Assembly: GCA_951213105.1 (NCBI GenBank)
Contig: OX578140.1
Span: 36,005,256 to 36,069,255, forward strand
Direction: 5' to 3'
DNA from: Amaurobius ferox
Taxonomy: Eukaryota; Arthropoda; Arachnida; Araneae; Amaurobiidae
Length of the DNA stretch: 64,000 nucleotides
Shown here: piece after piece, positions 11,019 to 23,178 of the stretch
Layout: every line of letters starts with the position of its first letter
Position numbering within the stretch: position 1 is the stretch's first letter
The notes under the pieces: model-generated
Told to the model about the DNA's origin: nothing
Databases searched by the model: none
The model's input: the letters and a program-made list of their open reading frames with translations, nothing else
Program-made: the position numbers and the translations under genes

Positions 11019-13514
11019 ATTGATATATAGAGAGCCCCTGGTCCTAGAAACGCTAAACATTAACGAGATTGATCGTGGTGAAATACAGAATAACCTTTGG
11101 AAAGTTGAAAAATAATATCTGTCAAAAACTGGATTTGTATCCAAAACAGACAAACATGCTTTCACTTATATATAGGAATTTATAATCAAATATTTCACAA
11201 ACAAAAAATTTCATGATTTCATTTATAAAGACTGCGAGTTATTACTACTTACAAAAATTAAAATACTACAAAATGAGACGAATTAATTAAATTATTTATT
11301 ACATGCTGATTTAATCAAATAAATGTATTATGTCTTTTCATTGCTATAAGATTATTCAATAATGTATGAAATGCTAGGTTACCAACATCGCCTGGACAGC
11401 AAAAATTTTAACTGAAAAAATTGTTTCAAAAGAACGAAAATCCAGAATTTCTGGTCTTAAGACAAACACTGAATTCACCTTATGAACTAATTTTGAGAGA
11501 ACCTCAGAATCTTATTGTAAACAACCAATACTATTTTTCATTATTTTCCCACGTGGATTTAGCGAATAATGTTAGCAATATTATAAGTAATTACGCGCTG
11601 CACTATTCTTTTTTATTAAAACCAGTATATACGTATACGGGAATGCATGGAAAAATATCTGCTATTCGATGCTGAAAATATTTCAGATTAATTAAACTCA
11701 TAATGTTAATAAATTTAATCTATTTAAGAAAAGTAAACAAAATTCTTCTAACGTTTAAATATTTTAAAAAGAAAATAAAGGTATTCCTAAATTTAATTAA
11801 TTTTAGCAAAGTGGGTTTATGTTCGAATTAATTAAATGTAAACAATGTAAAAAATTTAAATTTTCGAGTTCTACCGAAAGTATCAAAGGTCAAGATAGAG
11901 ATATAATGGTACAAAAGATGATCCTTACTATAAAAACATATCATTTTAAAGACAAAATTACAGAAAATAAAGTGTAGATGCATCCTTGCCTTTTGCATGC
12001 AATATTGCTCTTCCTTTCTACCCTGACAAAAAAAACCTCTCATTTTTATGTCCTTGAAACTGGTTGATACTTTCATGAACATTTTATGCTGTTATTCACG
12101 AAATACTTTTATTGCAGCATAATTTCAATTGCAGTTTAAGTGATATTTCATATGTTTACTGACACATGAAATGGTTTTGAAATCACGATATATACATGTT
12201 GATAATGGGCTGGTAAGAACACCCTACAGGAAAGAAATCTCCCTTGAAAATATAAATTAACTATAATATTTTTGTCTTTGGCATTCTTTTGGGGACAAAA
12301 TTCTACACGGTATCAAAAATGTAAATAAAATATTCAGTCATGCAATTTTATCTTGACATAAAAGTATACTGCATGTATATTTATTTACAATATTTTAATC
12401 CCAAGTCTTTATATGGTAAAAGTACCGACATATACTCTATACGTCCGAGTATAATGCTTGCAAAATAAATGTACAAAAGTCTGAGAAGCACTTTTCCTCC
12501 TACTTTTAACAAGTACATGTACGAATGTATTTCTTCGATGGCTCTTATACAATGCAATGCTTCTATCAGTGAATTCGAAACATATAATATTTAGAATTAT
12601 GAATAAAAGTTTGAATTTATTCCAGAAAAATATAGAACTAGCAACTGAACATTCAATGTAACTTAATAACGGAGCATGTAGAAGAAATGAATATAAAATT
12701 CATGTAGAGAAAGTTTATACAGTGAATACAACACATTTTTAATAGCCCTTTCATAGATATCAATACAGTTTTTCAAATGTTTCAAATATGGCTTGAAATT
12801 TACAAAGTTTTACTTCTAACGGTAATGCATAGATACATAAATGGAATAAGATAAAAAATTGGAACTCGATTTTTCGGCTGATCCATATGGAGGTTTGAAT
12901 TCTTACTAGAACACGATACGTCCTCTCTAAATACACTATTTTATAGTAACACCTGTGTGTGGTGAGGAAAGGGTGTCTGCATCTAACTGTGCCTGTCTGT
13001 TTCTTTATGTGTGTCTGTATGTGTGTCTGTATGTGTGTCTATATGTGTGTCTGACTGTGTCCGTGTGTGTGTGTCTGACAGGCCATATGAAAATCATTCA
13101 TCCAATGAAATAGCGGGTAGAACTATAATCCCGTATAAGGAAGACAAATAACCGAGAAAAGAATACAGATGATTAGAATAGAAAAACCTTATACCAGAGA
13201 TTTCCAAGCGACAGAAATTATTGAGAAATGACAAGAAAATAGAACAGACAGGGAAAAATGCAATTCAAATATAAAGGAACCGTCCGATTTCGGAGGTCAT
13301 GTGAGCTATTTTTGTCAAATAAAATAGGAGGGAAAATTAACTAAAATCGGGGAAAAAGTTGACTTTAACCGAAAAAAGACGGCAAACGACCGAAAAGGAA
13401 ATTTACAAACGAAAGTGAAGAAGGGACAATGATCGTAAACCAGTAAGTTTGATTGCGAAACGATTGGGAAACATTAAAAAATATCCAATTTATTAAGTAA
13501 GGTCGCATTTCTTG

Positions 13515-13517
<3 letters not shown>
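11019..13517. other. Unassigned AT-rich DNA
   Basis: No gene was recognised. The open frames at 11421 and 11828 (84 codons each) have no motif I know. 12865-13090 (GAACTCGATTTTTCGG, then GTGTGTCTGTATG repeats) may be a highly decayed relative of the A/B repeat family. 13130-13500 is purine-rich with no defined feature. Confidence 0.4.

Positions 13518-13564
<47 letters not shown>
13518..13564. repeat. TA microsatellite, left of the Tc1 insertion
   Basis: A pure AT/TA run ends exactly where the Tc1-like inverted repeat CACTCATGACCAAAAG begins. Together with 15093-15152 it represents one microsatellite split by the transposon. Confidence 0.97.
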
Positions 13565-13567
<3 letters not shown>

Positions 13568-15091
13568 TCATGACCAAAAGGCATAGTTGGTGTTTATATG
13601 AAAATTTCAGGAAATCTACATCGGAATGGAAGGAAGCGCGGTATGCCGGTGTAATAGGGTTATAGAAGAAGAAAACAATGCAAAACAAGGATAATAACGA
13701 TTTTTATTATCCAAAGAAAAGGGTTGAAAGAAAAAGGGTCATAATACGAGTGTCAACCTCAGTGAAACAGAATGATTAAAACAATGTAATGCTGCAGTTT
13801 AATACGGTGTATGGGAACATTGGGTAGCCACGCATGCTGCACAACGATTTCTCATACTTTCGATGAGGGTTTGCGTGAGTTGTATGCTCAAAGAGTTCCA
13901 AGCCTCACGGAGAGAAATTTTCAATTTCGGAACAGAGCTTGGTGGATAGCGGAGAACTGCAAGATGTCTCCCGAGCATATCCTACACAAGCTCTATTGGA
14001 TTCAGATAAGGAGAGTTGGCACGTCACTGCATGCGCTTGGATATCTTCAGTCTGAAAGAAATCGCCGACCAAGGCCGTACGATGAGGATGCGCGTTATCA
14101 TCCATGAATATGAAATCAGGAACATCAGTACTTCGAAATAATCGAACAGTAGACTCAAGGATTTCGTCTATGTATCTTTGACTGGTAACCGACTCCTTGT
14201 CAAAGATGTGGAGGGTCTGTGCGGCCGTCCATCATGATGTCTGCCCAGACCATGACTCCCTCAAACGGAAAACTATGTCTTTCCGTGATGTTTTCCGGGT
14301 GAAAACGCGTTCTACGTTCTCTCCAGATCGTGGTACGACGAGAATCAGTTTGCAGGTTGAACCTGGACTCATCACTGAATATGTCATTGCCCCGCTGTTG
14401 TCCACTGCCGATGTTCCAAACTCCACTGTAAACGCGTTTCTCTGCAGACGTCAGGGGTGTGCAAACTGCTGATCGTCTGCAGTAGAGACCAACGTGTCTG
14501 AGTCTCATGTAAACAGTTTGTCTCAAGACAGTAACTCCTGTGGCGGCTGTCAAGGCTGAACCCAGTTGTCTGACAGAACGATTCATCTGAAGTCGCGCAG
14601 TTATCACCAAATATCGGTCTTGTCAAGCGGTTGTTACGTTATCCTTAGCCGACCTGGTGCTGGTCGCCGGGTAACATCTCCAGTGGTTTGGAACCTCTGC
14701 CACAGTCTGGAGATAACACACACAGGCACATTCAGAATTCGAGACGCTTTGGTTTGGGATCGACCGGATTCCCGCATTCCAATAATTCGTCCCTTCACAA
14801 ACATGTCCCGTTGGCACCTTTGTGATATCTGTCGTCCTATTTTATTGTTAACAAAGCTCCGTACCTCAGCAATTGCGAAATTCTGCCTCAACTGGCCCTG
14901 CCGCGCGAGGCCGTTTTATACTCTTTTCGAGTGCGCCGTTGCTTAGCGCATATCGACGTCGACTGAACTGTTTTGTACATGCACTGTTTTGCACCTTCGT
15001 CCCATGATTTTTCACAATTAATTGTGAACCATTGCATCCATATCAACTCCGAATTTTTCGCATTTGAAGAATTAAACTTTTGGACATGAGC

Positions 15092-15092
<1 letters not shown>
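13565..15092 (-). mobile_element. Complete but decayed Tc1-like transposon
   Basis: The element is 1,528 bp and is bounded by inverted repeats CACTCATGACCAAAAGG (left) and the complement of CTTTTGGACATGAGCG (right), each preceded or followed by the TA target typical of Tc1/mariner. The minus strand carries the transposase relic (separate entry). A TATAAAA sequence on the minus strand (about 14925-14931) lies just upstream of the coding region and may be its promoter. The inverted repeats differ at a few positions and the reading frame is broken, so the copy is inactive. Confidence 0.9.
13815..14900 (-). pseudogene. Tc1-like transposase pseudogene (DD34E)
   Basis: A Tc1 transposase binds the element's inverted repeats and cuts and pastes it at TA sites. 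From the amino end the relic shows a helix-turn-helix domain (14634-14891, with GRIIGMRESGRSQTKASRIL), a second helix-turn-helix region at 14480-14610, then the catalytic core. The first acidic residue is in SDESRF (codon about 14371-14373), the second in DDNAHPHRT (about 14097-14099) and the third in NPIE (13991-13993). The last two codons are separated by 103 nt, that is 34 codons plus one base, which fits DD34E with a one-base frameshift between them. After NPIE the next tryptophan is a stop (LV*DMLGRHL), and the carboxyl end LREAWNSL...SMRNRC is otherwise recognisable. Several frames are needed to read it, so it is dead. The family call is firm. Confidence 0.9.

Positions 15093-15152
<60 letters not shown>
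15093..15152. repeat. TA microsatellite, right of the Tc1 insertion
   Basis: About 30 TA units start at the right target TA of the Tc1-like element, then change to TGTGTATATGTGTG. Confidence 0.97.
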
Positions 15153-15154
<2 letters not shown>

Positions 15155-15419
15155 GTGTATATGTGTGTATAAAGTTTTACACTATCGTGTTACTATTGCA
15201 ACAATGCGATTATTTGATGGTTAATTCGTATTTGTAGAGGCTTAAAGTAAGTGAATCCGAAAATCTGATTTTTGTCTCCTTGCCAAAGCTTTCCTATTAC
15301 ATATGTCTTATATTGCAGGAAAAATAAAATAGTACATTCGTTCATTAAAGCTAAACGGTAGTAAAGAAATATAAACGGATTGTGGGAGCACAATTTTTCC
15401 AAATACACCATTTTAACAA

Positions 15420-15695
15420 AGTATATCTCGGAAAAATCATTTGAAATGTAAATCCCAAATAAACGCATTTCCACTGCGATCTGGGAATTTTTCTCTTTAT
15501 TCTATAAATAAATATTTGAATGGAATAATGATTTTTTTCCCTCGAAATATTAAAAAACAGATTCCCGAGCCTTCTTCATTGGAATAGCACACAAAGAATA
15601 GTCGCGTTATTTACATGCATGGCAACGCTACAAGGATACTTACAAGTCTTACACATTGAATTCTATTTTCAGAACAAATGTGATATATTACGTGA
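15420..15695. repeat. Block G, copy 1 of an old duplicate
   Basis: Ordered similarity to 16310-16560: AAATAAACGCATTT, TTTATTCTA, TTCTTCATTGGA, GGCAACGCTA and the TACAAG/ATAAAG step. The copies are clearly diverged and about 870 bp apart in the same orientation. The nature of the repeat is unknown. Confidence 0.6.
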
Positions 15696-16309
15696 TGCTG
15701 GTATTTAAGCCTGTGAAAGGCGGGTAAAAATAATTCTTAAAATATAAAATTACAATATTTTTAATGAGTTTTATTTTGTTTAATAATATATGGCACTCAG
15801 AGACAAAAATAATAGTCTAAATCGAAATTTATGTTCTGTTAGCTTTCGTCTAATGAAAGACACTATACGAGTTCAAATATTCAACATTCCATGTCATTAG
15901 AGGCTTCAAAAGCGCTTGGTAAGAATTCTCGAAAAAAGAAACCTTCTCCGCCCTCCTCCTCTCCCACGGGAAATTATAAATTCGGTTCAAAATGAATTAT
16001 AGACTTGAAATTATATTACCAAAAAACGGGTTTTCGAATATTTGTATTGTAGGGTATGATGCAGAAAGAAACGTATAAAGTAATGCATTCGAAATAGAAA
16101 TCCATTCCTAAGATACATCTATTAAGAAAATATCTGTAAAAAGAATAAAATATAATAAAAGAATAAAATATCTGTATTTAGAATATAATACACTTTAAAT
16201 TAAAATGCTGCAATTCTCGAACAGCGCAGGATAAATTTTTAATATTAAATAAGTGTTCTTTTCGTCACATTCGGAAAATTTCTTAAGACAAATTTGGAAT
16301 AAATATATT

Positions 16310-16565
16310 TAAAAAAAAAACACAAATAAACGCATTTTATCCCATAGTCTGGATATTTATTCTACTTCATCCCATTACAATATTTATTGAGTAAAGGCGG
16401 GTGATTTCTTTGCTGAAAATATTGAATAACAAATTTAAGAGCATCCTCAATTGGAGAATTGCAGAATGTGAAAGGCCATCTTATTAACATTCGTGGCAAC
16501 GCTATAAAGACATTTATCAATCCGTGCATTCATTCAATGCGGTTGCCAACCAAAGGCGATAAATT
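16310..16565. repeat. Block G, copy 2 of an old duplicate
   Basis: The partner of 15420-15695, with AAATAAACGCATTTTATCCC, ATCCTCAATTGGAGAATTG and CGTGGCAACGCTATAAAGAC. The spacing suggests either an ancient tandem duplication or two insertions of one element. Confidence 0.6.
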
Positions 16566-18252
16566 GTGTGGTACTTTTTTAGAATTTTCGTCAAAGCATA
16601 TTTGATGAAATAGAATGAAAGAAAATTAAAGTACCCTGAATAAAATATTCCCCTCAATGATATTTTCTTTCCCGTATATGTATGCATAGAGTACTGGTTT
16701 TCTAAAACATTTCGAATTTGAATTTTTAACTGTCAAGCTCGTGTTTTGATCTTAGCACATTTCGAGAATTTTAGAGAGATGTTTTACAGTGTGTGTAGCT
16801 GTTCTAAATCTATTACCCTTACAATAATAAATGTCACACTACATGCTGATATCCTTCTGCTCACAATATGGTCAGAATAGTTATGAGTTATTGCTAATGC
16901 ATCATAACACACAATGTGTAAACAATTTATTTACGATAATGTATTGTAACAAACGTAACATAAATTGTGGAGTATCATGGATTATAACAAAGTAGTTTCA
17001 ATGATTTGACGTTTAATTTTTCAAACTATCTTTCACAATGCATGTGATAAATTAATTTTGACGTTTTTATTTCTTTCTCTAAAAAAAATGCCATTTATCT
17101 CAACCTTTCTTGAATTTCTTAAACTTATTTTTATGTTTTACACTAAGTTATAACTTTATTGTACTATTGCATAAAGAACGTTTGTTTCCTTGAAAATATC
17201 TGAATTAAATATTTTGACATAAAAGCCCATTTTAAGCCATCTTGAACACATTTCGAACATTGTCGGGGACGATGCCCTACAGACGATAAATTTGTTACGT
17301 GTAGACATGATGACTCAAAAGACAATGCTCTTATTGTTATGTGGTACAAGACAATCACAATTCTAAGACAGATATGCCTTACAAAAGAAAATCGTATGTT
17401 TTCATAAATTCTTCTCACATGGCTGTCTATTCTAACTGCCTGTATTTATACAGTTTTATGGTGGATGTTCATCAAATAATCACTTAGTAATTGTACCATT
17501 TACTATTTTAAGACTCCAAAATATCTTCATTGTGTTCAAGATTAAAGTGCCTTTGCTTATCACTGCATTTATCAAAATTGTCAGTATAATAATGGCAAGG
17601 GTCCTTAGCATAGGCTTTATAATGAAAAACAAATAGTGGGAACGAGACTGTATAAAACTGTATTTATTAAACTGTATTTATAACTGCAACATTATGAAAT
17701 TTTGTGTGTAAATATAAGGTATGGTCAAAATCTTTCCATTCAAGGTCTATGCAAGACCGCTTATAATGTAAATGTTGGCAAAAGTGTAGCTATACAAATA
17801 CGGTAATTAATCTTTAGGGTAACAGTCTAATTATTGTATAATGCTTTTCTTGTTGAGAGTATAGCACACATATTCGTGGCATCATTGTTACTGATAGCGT
17901 CCAAAGCAGATCAATGTGCTATAGTACATTTTCTGTCCGATGGAAAAAATATACCTGCGTAAAAAACTATCTTGAGGGATTGCCATTAAGAAGAAATATT
18001 CTGGCAAATTCATTGCAGTGATAGTCTTGCTGCACGACAACAAGTTCCTGTTGCCAAAGTTGGAAAAACCAAATTGCAAGCCATTAAATGAAAGAACATT
18101 GAGAATCTTTTTAACAGCCGAGATCTCTCTCCTTGTGATTTTCAAATCATTAGTCCGCTGAAAAAGACACTGAAATGATGTCGTTTCTAGTCGAGCAATG
18201 ACTTAAACCAGGCTATATTGGATTTTTGTACACAGTACATGTTGCGTTGACG
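16566..18252. other. Unassigned AT-rich DNA
   Basis: Open frames on the minus strand at 17164-17418 (84 codons) and 17888-18145 (85 codons) do not match any family I recognise. Their composition is like the surroundings, so they are not called as genes. 16690-16770 has a faint resemblance to the left half of the A/B repeat family. Confidence 0.4.
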
Positions 18253-18494
18253 TTAACACTTGAACGACGGAAGCTGTCATTTTGACCACATAACTACTTT
18301 GAGAAACGATTCCTTCAAAACGGCTAATCCCAGCCCATTAAAATTTTATGACTTTTCTTATTTTATTCTGTGTTTTAAATAACTTTAAAAAAAGTCATGA
18401 AAATTTCAATGAGCTGGGATTAACCGTTTTGGAGGAATCTCTTCACAAAGTAGTTATGCGGTCAAAATGACCACTTCCGTTGTTCTAGTGTTAA
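18253..18494. mobile_element. TTAA-flanked MITE with ~100-bp inverted repeats
   Basis: TTAA (18253-18256) is followed by CACTTGAACGACGGAAG, and the other end is the complement, ending CTAGTG then TTAA (18491-18494). The arms pair over about 100 bp and include GTCATTTTGACC, ATAACTACTTTG, AAAACGG and TAATCCCAGC. They leave only a ~30-base AT-rich centre. A TTAA target with TIRs starting CACTNGAA suggests a piggyBac-type non-autonomous element, which is inferred from the termini alone. The element would fold into one long hairpin. Confidence 0.8.
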
Positions 18495-18636
18495 GTTGAC
18501 ATATGGTTGAAGGTACCATAATAGTACCTTTAACCTTATTCATCAATTGGACGATAGTCTTAACGTCTATGGAAATTACTTTTACATATGTTAAACCTAT
18601 TCATCAACTGTATGTACATTAAGAATAAACATATTA

Positions 18637-18794
18637 CACTGAAACCAGGTAAAGTGACAACCTTAGTATACTAACCACCTGGCTAAAGTGACTTGTTTTA
18701 TTATAACGACCATACCATTTTCATTCAGTGGCCACCACCATTTTCACGAAACGGTTAGTTTTTTCAGTCCAAAGGATGTAGCCAGGTTTCACTA
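18637..18794. mobile_element. Small pogo/Tigger-like MITE
   Basis: TA, then CACTGAAACCAGGTAAAGTG on the left, and the complement of GGATGTAGCCAGGTTTCACTA followed by TA on the right. The shared terminal motif GTGAAACCTGGCTA and the TA target resemble pogo/Tigger-type ends. An internal second copy of CACCTGGCTAAAGTGAC (near 18677) is seen. It is 158 bp long, non-coding and imperfect. Confidence 0.55.
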
Positions 18795-19937
18795 TATTTA
18801 TTTTAACTCATATCAAATCTAATTGTTTGAAATTTATTTATGGGTATGACAACCAATGCTCATACAGTTATAACAATTATGTGGTTACGTTCAATATTTG
18901 CATATATTTATAGAAATAGACCGATAACATTAAGTATTCACCAATCTTAAGTGATGAAAACTCAACAATATTACATACATCGGATAAAAAGCAAAGATGT
19001 TGGCTGAAATGCAGTCACCAAAAATAAGCTACATCGTCAAGAGAAAGCTATGACCGCAATCTTCATTCTAAATATTTTTTATTTAAAAATTGATAACAGT
19101 GTACAGAAAGATTATTACATACATTGTAAATACCTAAATATTTAAATTAATTTTGAAAGAAAATCAGATAAACATTATAGCTACACAAGCAAGCGCTGTA
19201 AAATATATTAATTTGTAACTTTCTGCAATTACAGCTGTATATTTTCAGTTTATCGTATGCTAACATAAAGAACTCAGTTTGCTTCCAAAACCTGATAATA
19301 AAGTATTTTTTTTATATTATGCTTTATTAACAAGGTATTTTTCACATTGAACCTTTTTACATTACGGTTAAAGTTGATAGTTTAATATCTAAAAGAATTA
19401 TACTTTTAACTTAAGTCAACTTTGAATCAAATCACTTGGATAGATATATCTAAACACTTGCCATCCAAGTCGCTGAACCGTTTGAATCTGATTAAATAAT
19501 CACGAAGTTTGTTTTTGGAATTACTGAAATAAAGATATTTCTGACTTCACTTTGTATCAAAATATGTCTGATCACACTTGATGGATTACCCTAAAATTGA
19601 ATTTCGATCATTAATCATGCTTCTTTTACATACAGATACACCACGAGAGTAAAATATTCATTGAAGTAATGTAGAAGCATTAGCTCTTTAAATATTTGAA
19701 GTGGAATCATGAATAAATGTTTTCGTTCGCGTAGTTTTCGGATTGACTGTTGCGAATTTATTATTCATGTTGTGAAGTTTCAAGGTAATCGGAATTGATA
19801 TTTCATGGTTTCTGAACCATGTCTTTTATGAATATTATTTATTAACCTTTTATGAATATTATTTATAATGATCTCTCAATGTTTTTATCATAACTGCGAA
19901 TTTCTTGGACTTTGTAGAACATATTTTAAGCTTCTCG
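18795..19937. other. Unassigned AT-rich DNA
   Basis: No feature is supported. A 25-base local direct duplication built on CTTTTATGAATATTATTTAT lies at about 19820-19870. Confidence 0.4.
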
Positions 19938-19992
19938 ATAATCCGGCACATTCGGGATTTTAACGTTGCCGGATTACTGCATCCACTGGAAA
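19938..19992. repeat. Inverted repeat, possible pogo-like terminus
   Basis: TAATCCGGCA and TGCCGGATTA pair across an 18-base interval, inside CTCGATAATCCGGCAC...GCCGGATTACTG. Termini of this style occur in Tigger/pogo-type transposons. No other end was found. Confidence 0.4.
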
Positions 19993-20139
19993 ATAAAACG
20001 ATAGGTTAATGAAATAAAAGGAAAGCAAAGCTGAAATTAGAAACTAAATCAAGTTCAACCATCTGAGTTCACGGTGAACCTATTACATGCACTTGTTACA
20101 AAGTAAATATTAATCAATAGTACATGCATCATTTTTTTT

Positions 20140-20270
20140 TTAATGAACCTGTACCACTTTTTAAAAATTGATATGTACAACATTTAAAATTTAATATGTA
20201 CCACATTTAAAAATTAATATGTGCCACTTTTTAAAGCTAATATGTACCACTTTTCAAAAATGAACGTGAA
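20140..20270. repeat. Tandem repeat of ~27 bp
   Basis: About five diverged units built on ATATGTACCACATTTAAAAA lie in succession (GTACCACTTTTTAAAAATTG, GTACAACATTTAAAATTTAA, and so on). Confidence 0.8.
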
Positions 20271-20749
20271 ATACCATTAAAAACAGGCGCTCCCGGAGAC
20301 AAAGACTCTAAACTAGCAAATTAGACATTCATGAATATTAAAAATCAACAACAATCCTTTCCCATTTAGGCATACGTTTAAAATATTTATATTAATATAC
20401 TCAAAGGAGAAAAAGCAAGAATGTAGCCTAATGCTCTAATTCTAAAGAGTAATTTCTTAGTTATTTTTTTTCTTGTACTACCTGACATTTTACTAATCTT
20501 TTTAGATTCACATTATTGCGAACTGATTTTGTACATTTTGAATTTATTGCTTTTGTTGGATTTGTTTTCAATACCACAATCGTTCTATAAGCGTTCCCTT
20601 AAAATGTTATTAAACGTGTTGTAAGATATGACTTCTAATTAAAATATGCTTCGACCCCCCTTCGGCTCTGTCCAAACAGCTGCTCATGTCCTAGAACGAG
20701 TTGGACGGTCTGGGTTTTCGACCATTAATACGCCCATGGTAAACCTGTT
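20271..20749. other. Unassigned, with a possible SINE scrap
   Basis: 20650-20745 contains TCGGCTCTGTCCAAACAGCT followed by TTGGACGGTCTGGGTTTTCG. The second piece resembles the 3' end of the tRNA-derived SINE (GGTCGGACGGTCTGGGTCTC). It is probably a heavily deleted SINE, at low confidence. Confidence 0.3.
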
Positions 20750-21728
20750 TCGAAGTTCCCAATAATCTTATATTTCGCGCATATTCTAACTTGGCAATGA
20801 TCTATATTAATAGCATTCGCAATACATAAGCAATATAGTCCATATGTTAAAATATTTTTTTAACTAATTCATTAATTTAGATTAATTTTTGACAATTTGT
20901 CATTTTTTAAATACTGATGATATTTTCGTCAATTTATCATAATTATTAAAAAAAAGTACCGAGTTGGCGAGTTTTCACCAAATTATATCGTTAGCTTTGC
21001 CAAATTTATTGCCACGTGTTTGAGACAGACTGAGAAAAAGGCTTTTCTTATATGCAAATAAATAAATATTGGCGAATTGTTAGGCGTCAAAATGCAAAAC
21101 TCTTCCACAAAGTATCTTCTCTCGTGAATGGAACTAACTAGATCTACGAGAATGATGTTAACAAATTTGCCACATAATATTGCATTTGAAAAGTGAACTT
21201 CTTTCACGATAGTTAATATTTTTAATTTTATGCAATATTTTAGATGCATTTATTAGAAAAACGTGCAATAACTTGAAAACGGTTTGTTATTCGTTTTCTA
21301 ATGAAAAATTACACAAAAAAGGATCATTTATATAACATTATAAACGGTTTTGACAGTTTAATGATTTTTTCAAAATTTCATTCGAAAATTTGGGGATCTT
21401 TCGAAAATTCGTTTGCGTTTAAAATCAAGAAGGTTTCAGTATTCACCAATTGTAATATGTGTATTAAATTTCGTTTGAAACGCCCCATTTATTCGTGAAA
21501 AATCGCATCCATATACTCACGAACACATACACTAATATACATACACACATACTAACATACATACACGCACATTAACACGCATACATATGTACACACAGAC
21601 ATGACCTCAAAAACGTTCGATTCGAGTGCTTAAAACGTGCTCCACTGCCATAAACTCGGAATTCTAATTATCGACCCCGTCACAATACTTTTCCTATACA
21701 TTATATTACATATATAGGGAAAGTAATA
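20750..21728 (-). mobile_element. Helentron-like family, subfamily A, truncated copy
   Basis: The plus-strand right edge is CGACCCCGTCACAATACTTTTCC followed by a degenerate hairpin ending TATATAGGGAAAGTAATAA, the inverted left end. The block at 20790-21000 matches the copy at 1139-2571 (TATTAATAGCATTCGCAATA; ATTTTCGTCAATTTATC). These two copies therefore form an older branch distinct from the 10047/31608/32746/45303 group. The CTGATGTGGGC terminus is missing. The internal CA-rich tract is degenerate (ACATACACACATACTAACAT). Confidence 0.65.
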
Positions 21729-21832
21729 AAATTAGATGTAATTAATGCTATCTGTTCATTTGAAATCTCCCCCACCCAATAAAGTTTAAACAGAAATGGT
21801 AATTTCTTAATATGTTTAAGAAATTTCCGTAA

Positions 21833-23178
21833 AATATTATAGTAAAATAATAAATTGTATATACAAAATTTATATAACAAAATAATAAATTGTTAATGCA
21901 TTAGATCAATTTAAGAATTTACTTGATTTTGGAGTAATAATCAAATTTAGAAGTTACCTTCAACTTTATTTTTAGATAATGGCTAAGATATACAACTGCC
22001 AATGACTTACTAGATAACTAAAAGTGCTTTAAAATAACTGAATCCTGATTACTGGTCCTACCCATTTTAATTCGCTTATTGGTATTATTCCTCACAGCTT
22101 TTTGAATTTGAATTAATTTGTTAGCAGATGCAATGAAAATTTAATTGAAATCATTTATTATATAACATATAGCTTTAAAATATTGCCGGTACATATAGAC
22201 GGTAAGAAAAAATGTTCATTTTTAATATTTCGTAATTTCATACTCTGGGACAATGGAATACATACTCTGTCTGAATTTCATACTCTGGGAAATATTATAG
22301 TAAAATAATAAATTGTATATACAAAATTTATATAACAAAATAATAAATTGTTAATGTATTAAATCAATTTAAGAATTTACTTGATTTTGGAGTAATAATC
22401 AAATTTAGAAGTTACCTTCAACTTTATTTTTAGATAATGGCTAAGATATACAACTGACAATGACTTACTAGATAACTAAAAGTGCTTTAAAATAACTGAA
22501 TCCTGATTACTGGTCCTACCCATTTTAATTCGCTTATTGGTATTATTCCTCACAGCTTTTTGAATTTGAATTAATTTGTTAGCAGATGCAATAAAAATTT
22601 AATTGAAATCATTTATTATATAACATATAGATTTAAAATATTGCCGGTACATATAGACGGTAAGAAAAAAAATGTTCATTTTTAATATTTCGTAATTTCA
22701 TACTCTGGGACAATGGAATACATACTCTGTCTGAATTTCATACTCTGGGAAATATTATAGTAAAATAATAAATTGTATATACAAAATTTATATAACAAAA
22801 TAATAAATTGTTAATGTATTAGATCAATTTAAGAATTTACTTGATTTTGGAGTAATAATCAAATTTAGAAGTTACCTTCAACTTTATTTTTAGATAATGG
22901 CTAAGATATACAACTGACAATGACTTACTAGATAACTAAAAGTGCTTTAAAATAACTGAATCCTGATTACTGGTCCTACCCATTTTAATTCGCTTATTGG
23001 TATTATTCCTCACAGCTTTTTGAATTTGAATTAATTTGTTAGCAGATGCAATAAAAATTTAATTGAAATCATTTATTATATAACATATAGCTTTAAAATA
23101 TTGCCGGTACATATAGACGGTAAGAAAAAATTTTCATTTTTAATATTTCGCAATCTCATACTCTGTTGGGCAATGGAA
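21833..23178. repeat. 459-bp tandem array, ~2.9 units
   Basis: AATATTATAGTAAAATAATA occurs at 21833, 22291 and 22751, giving units of 458 and 460 bp, and the full units are nearly identical by eye. Each unit runs through CTTGATTTTGGAGTAATAATC, CCTGATTACTGGTCCTACCC and TTGCCGGTACATATAGACGG, and ends in a short CATACTCTG-containing junction that is itself locally duplicated. The high similarity means a recent tandem duplication or a small satellite. No open frame of note is present in the unit. Confidence 0.95.

Noticed and set aside
13365..13688. 107-codon minus-strand open frame
   Set aside because: Its middle is YIYIYI from the TA microsatellite, and it spans the left end of the Tc1 insertion.
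17888..18145. 85-codon minus-strand open frame as a gene
   Set aside because: No recognisable motif, composition like its surroundings, and length expected by chance in 64 kb.
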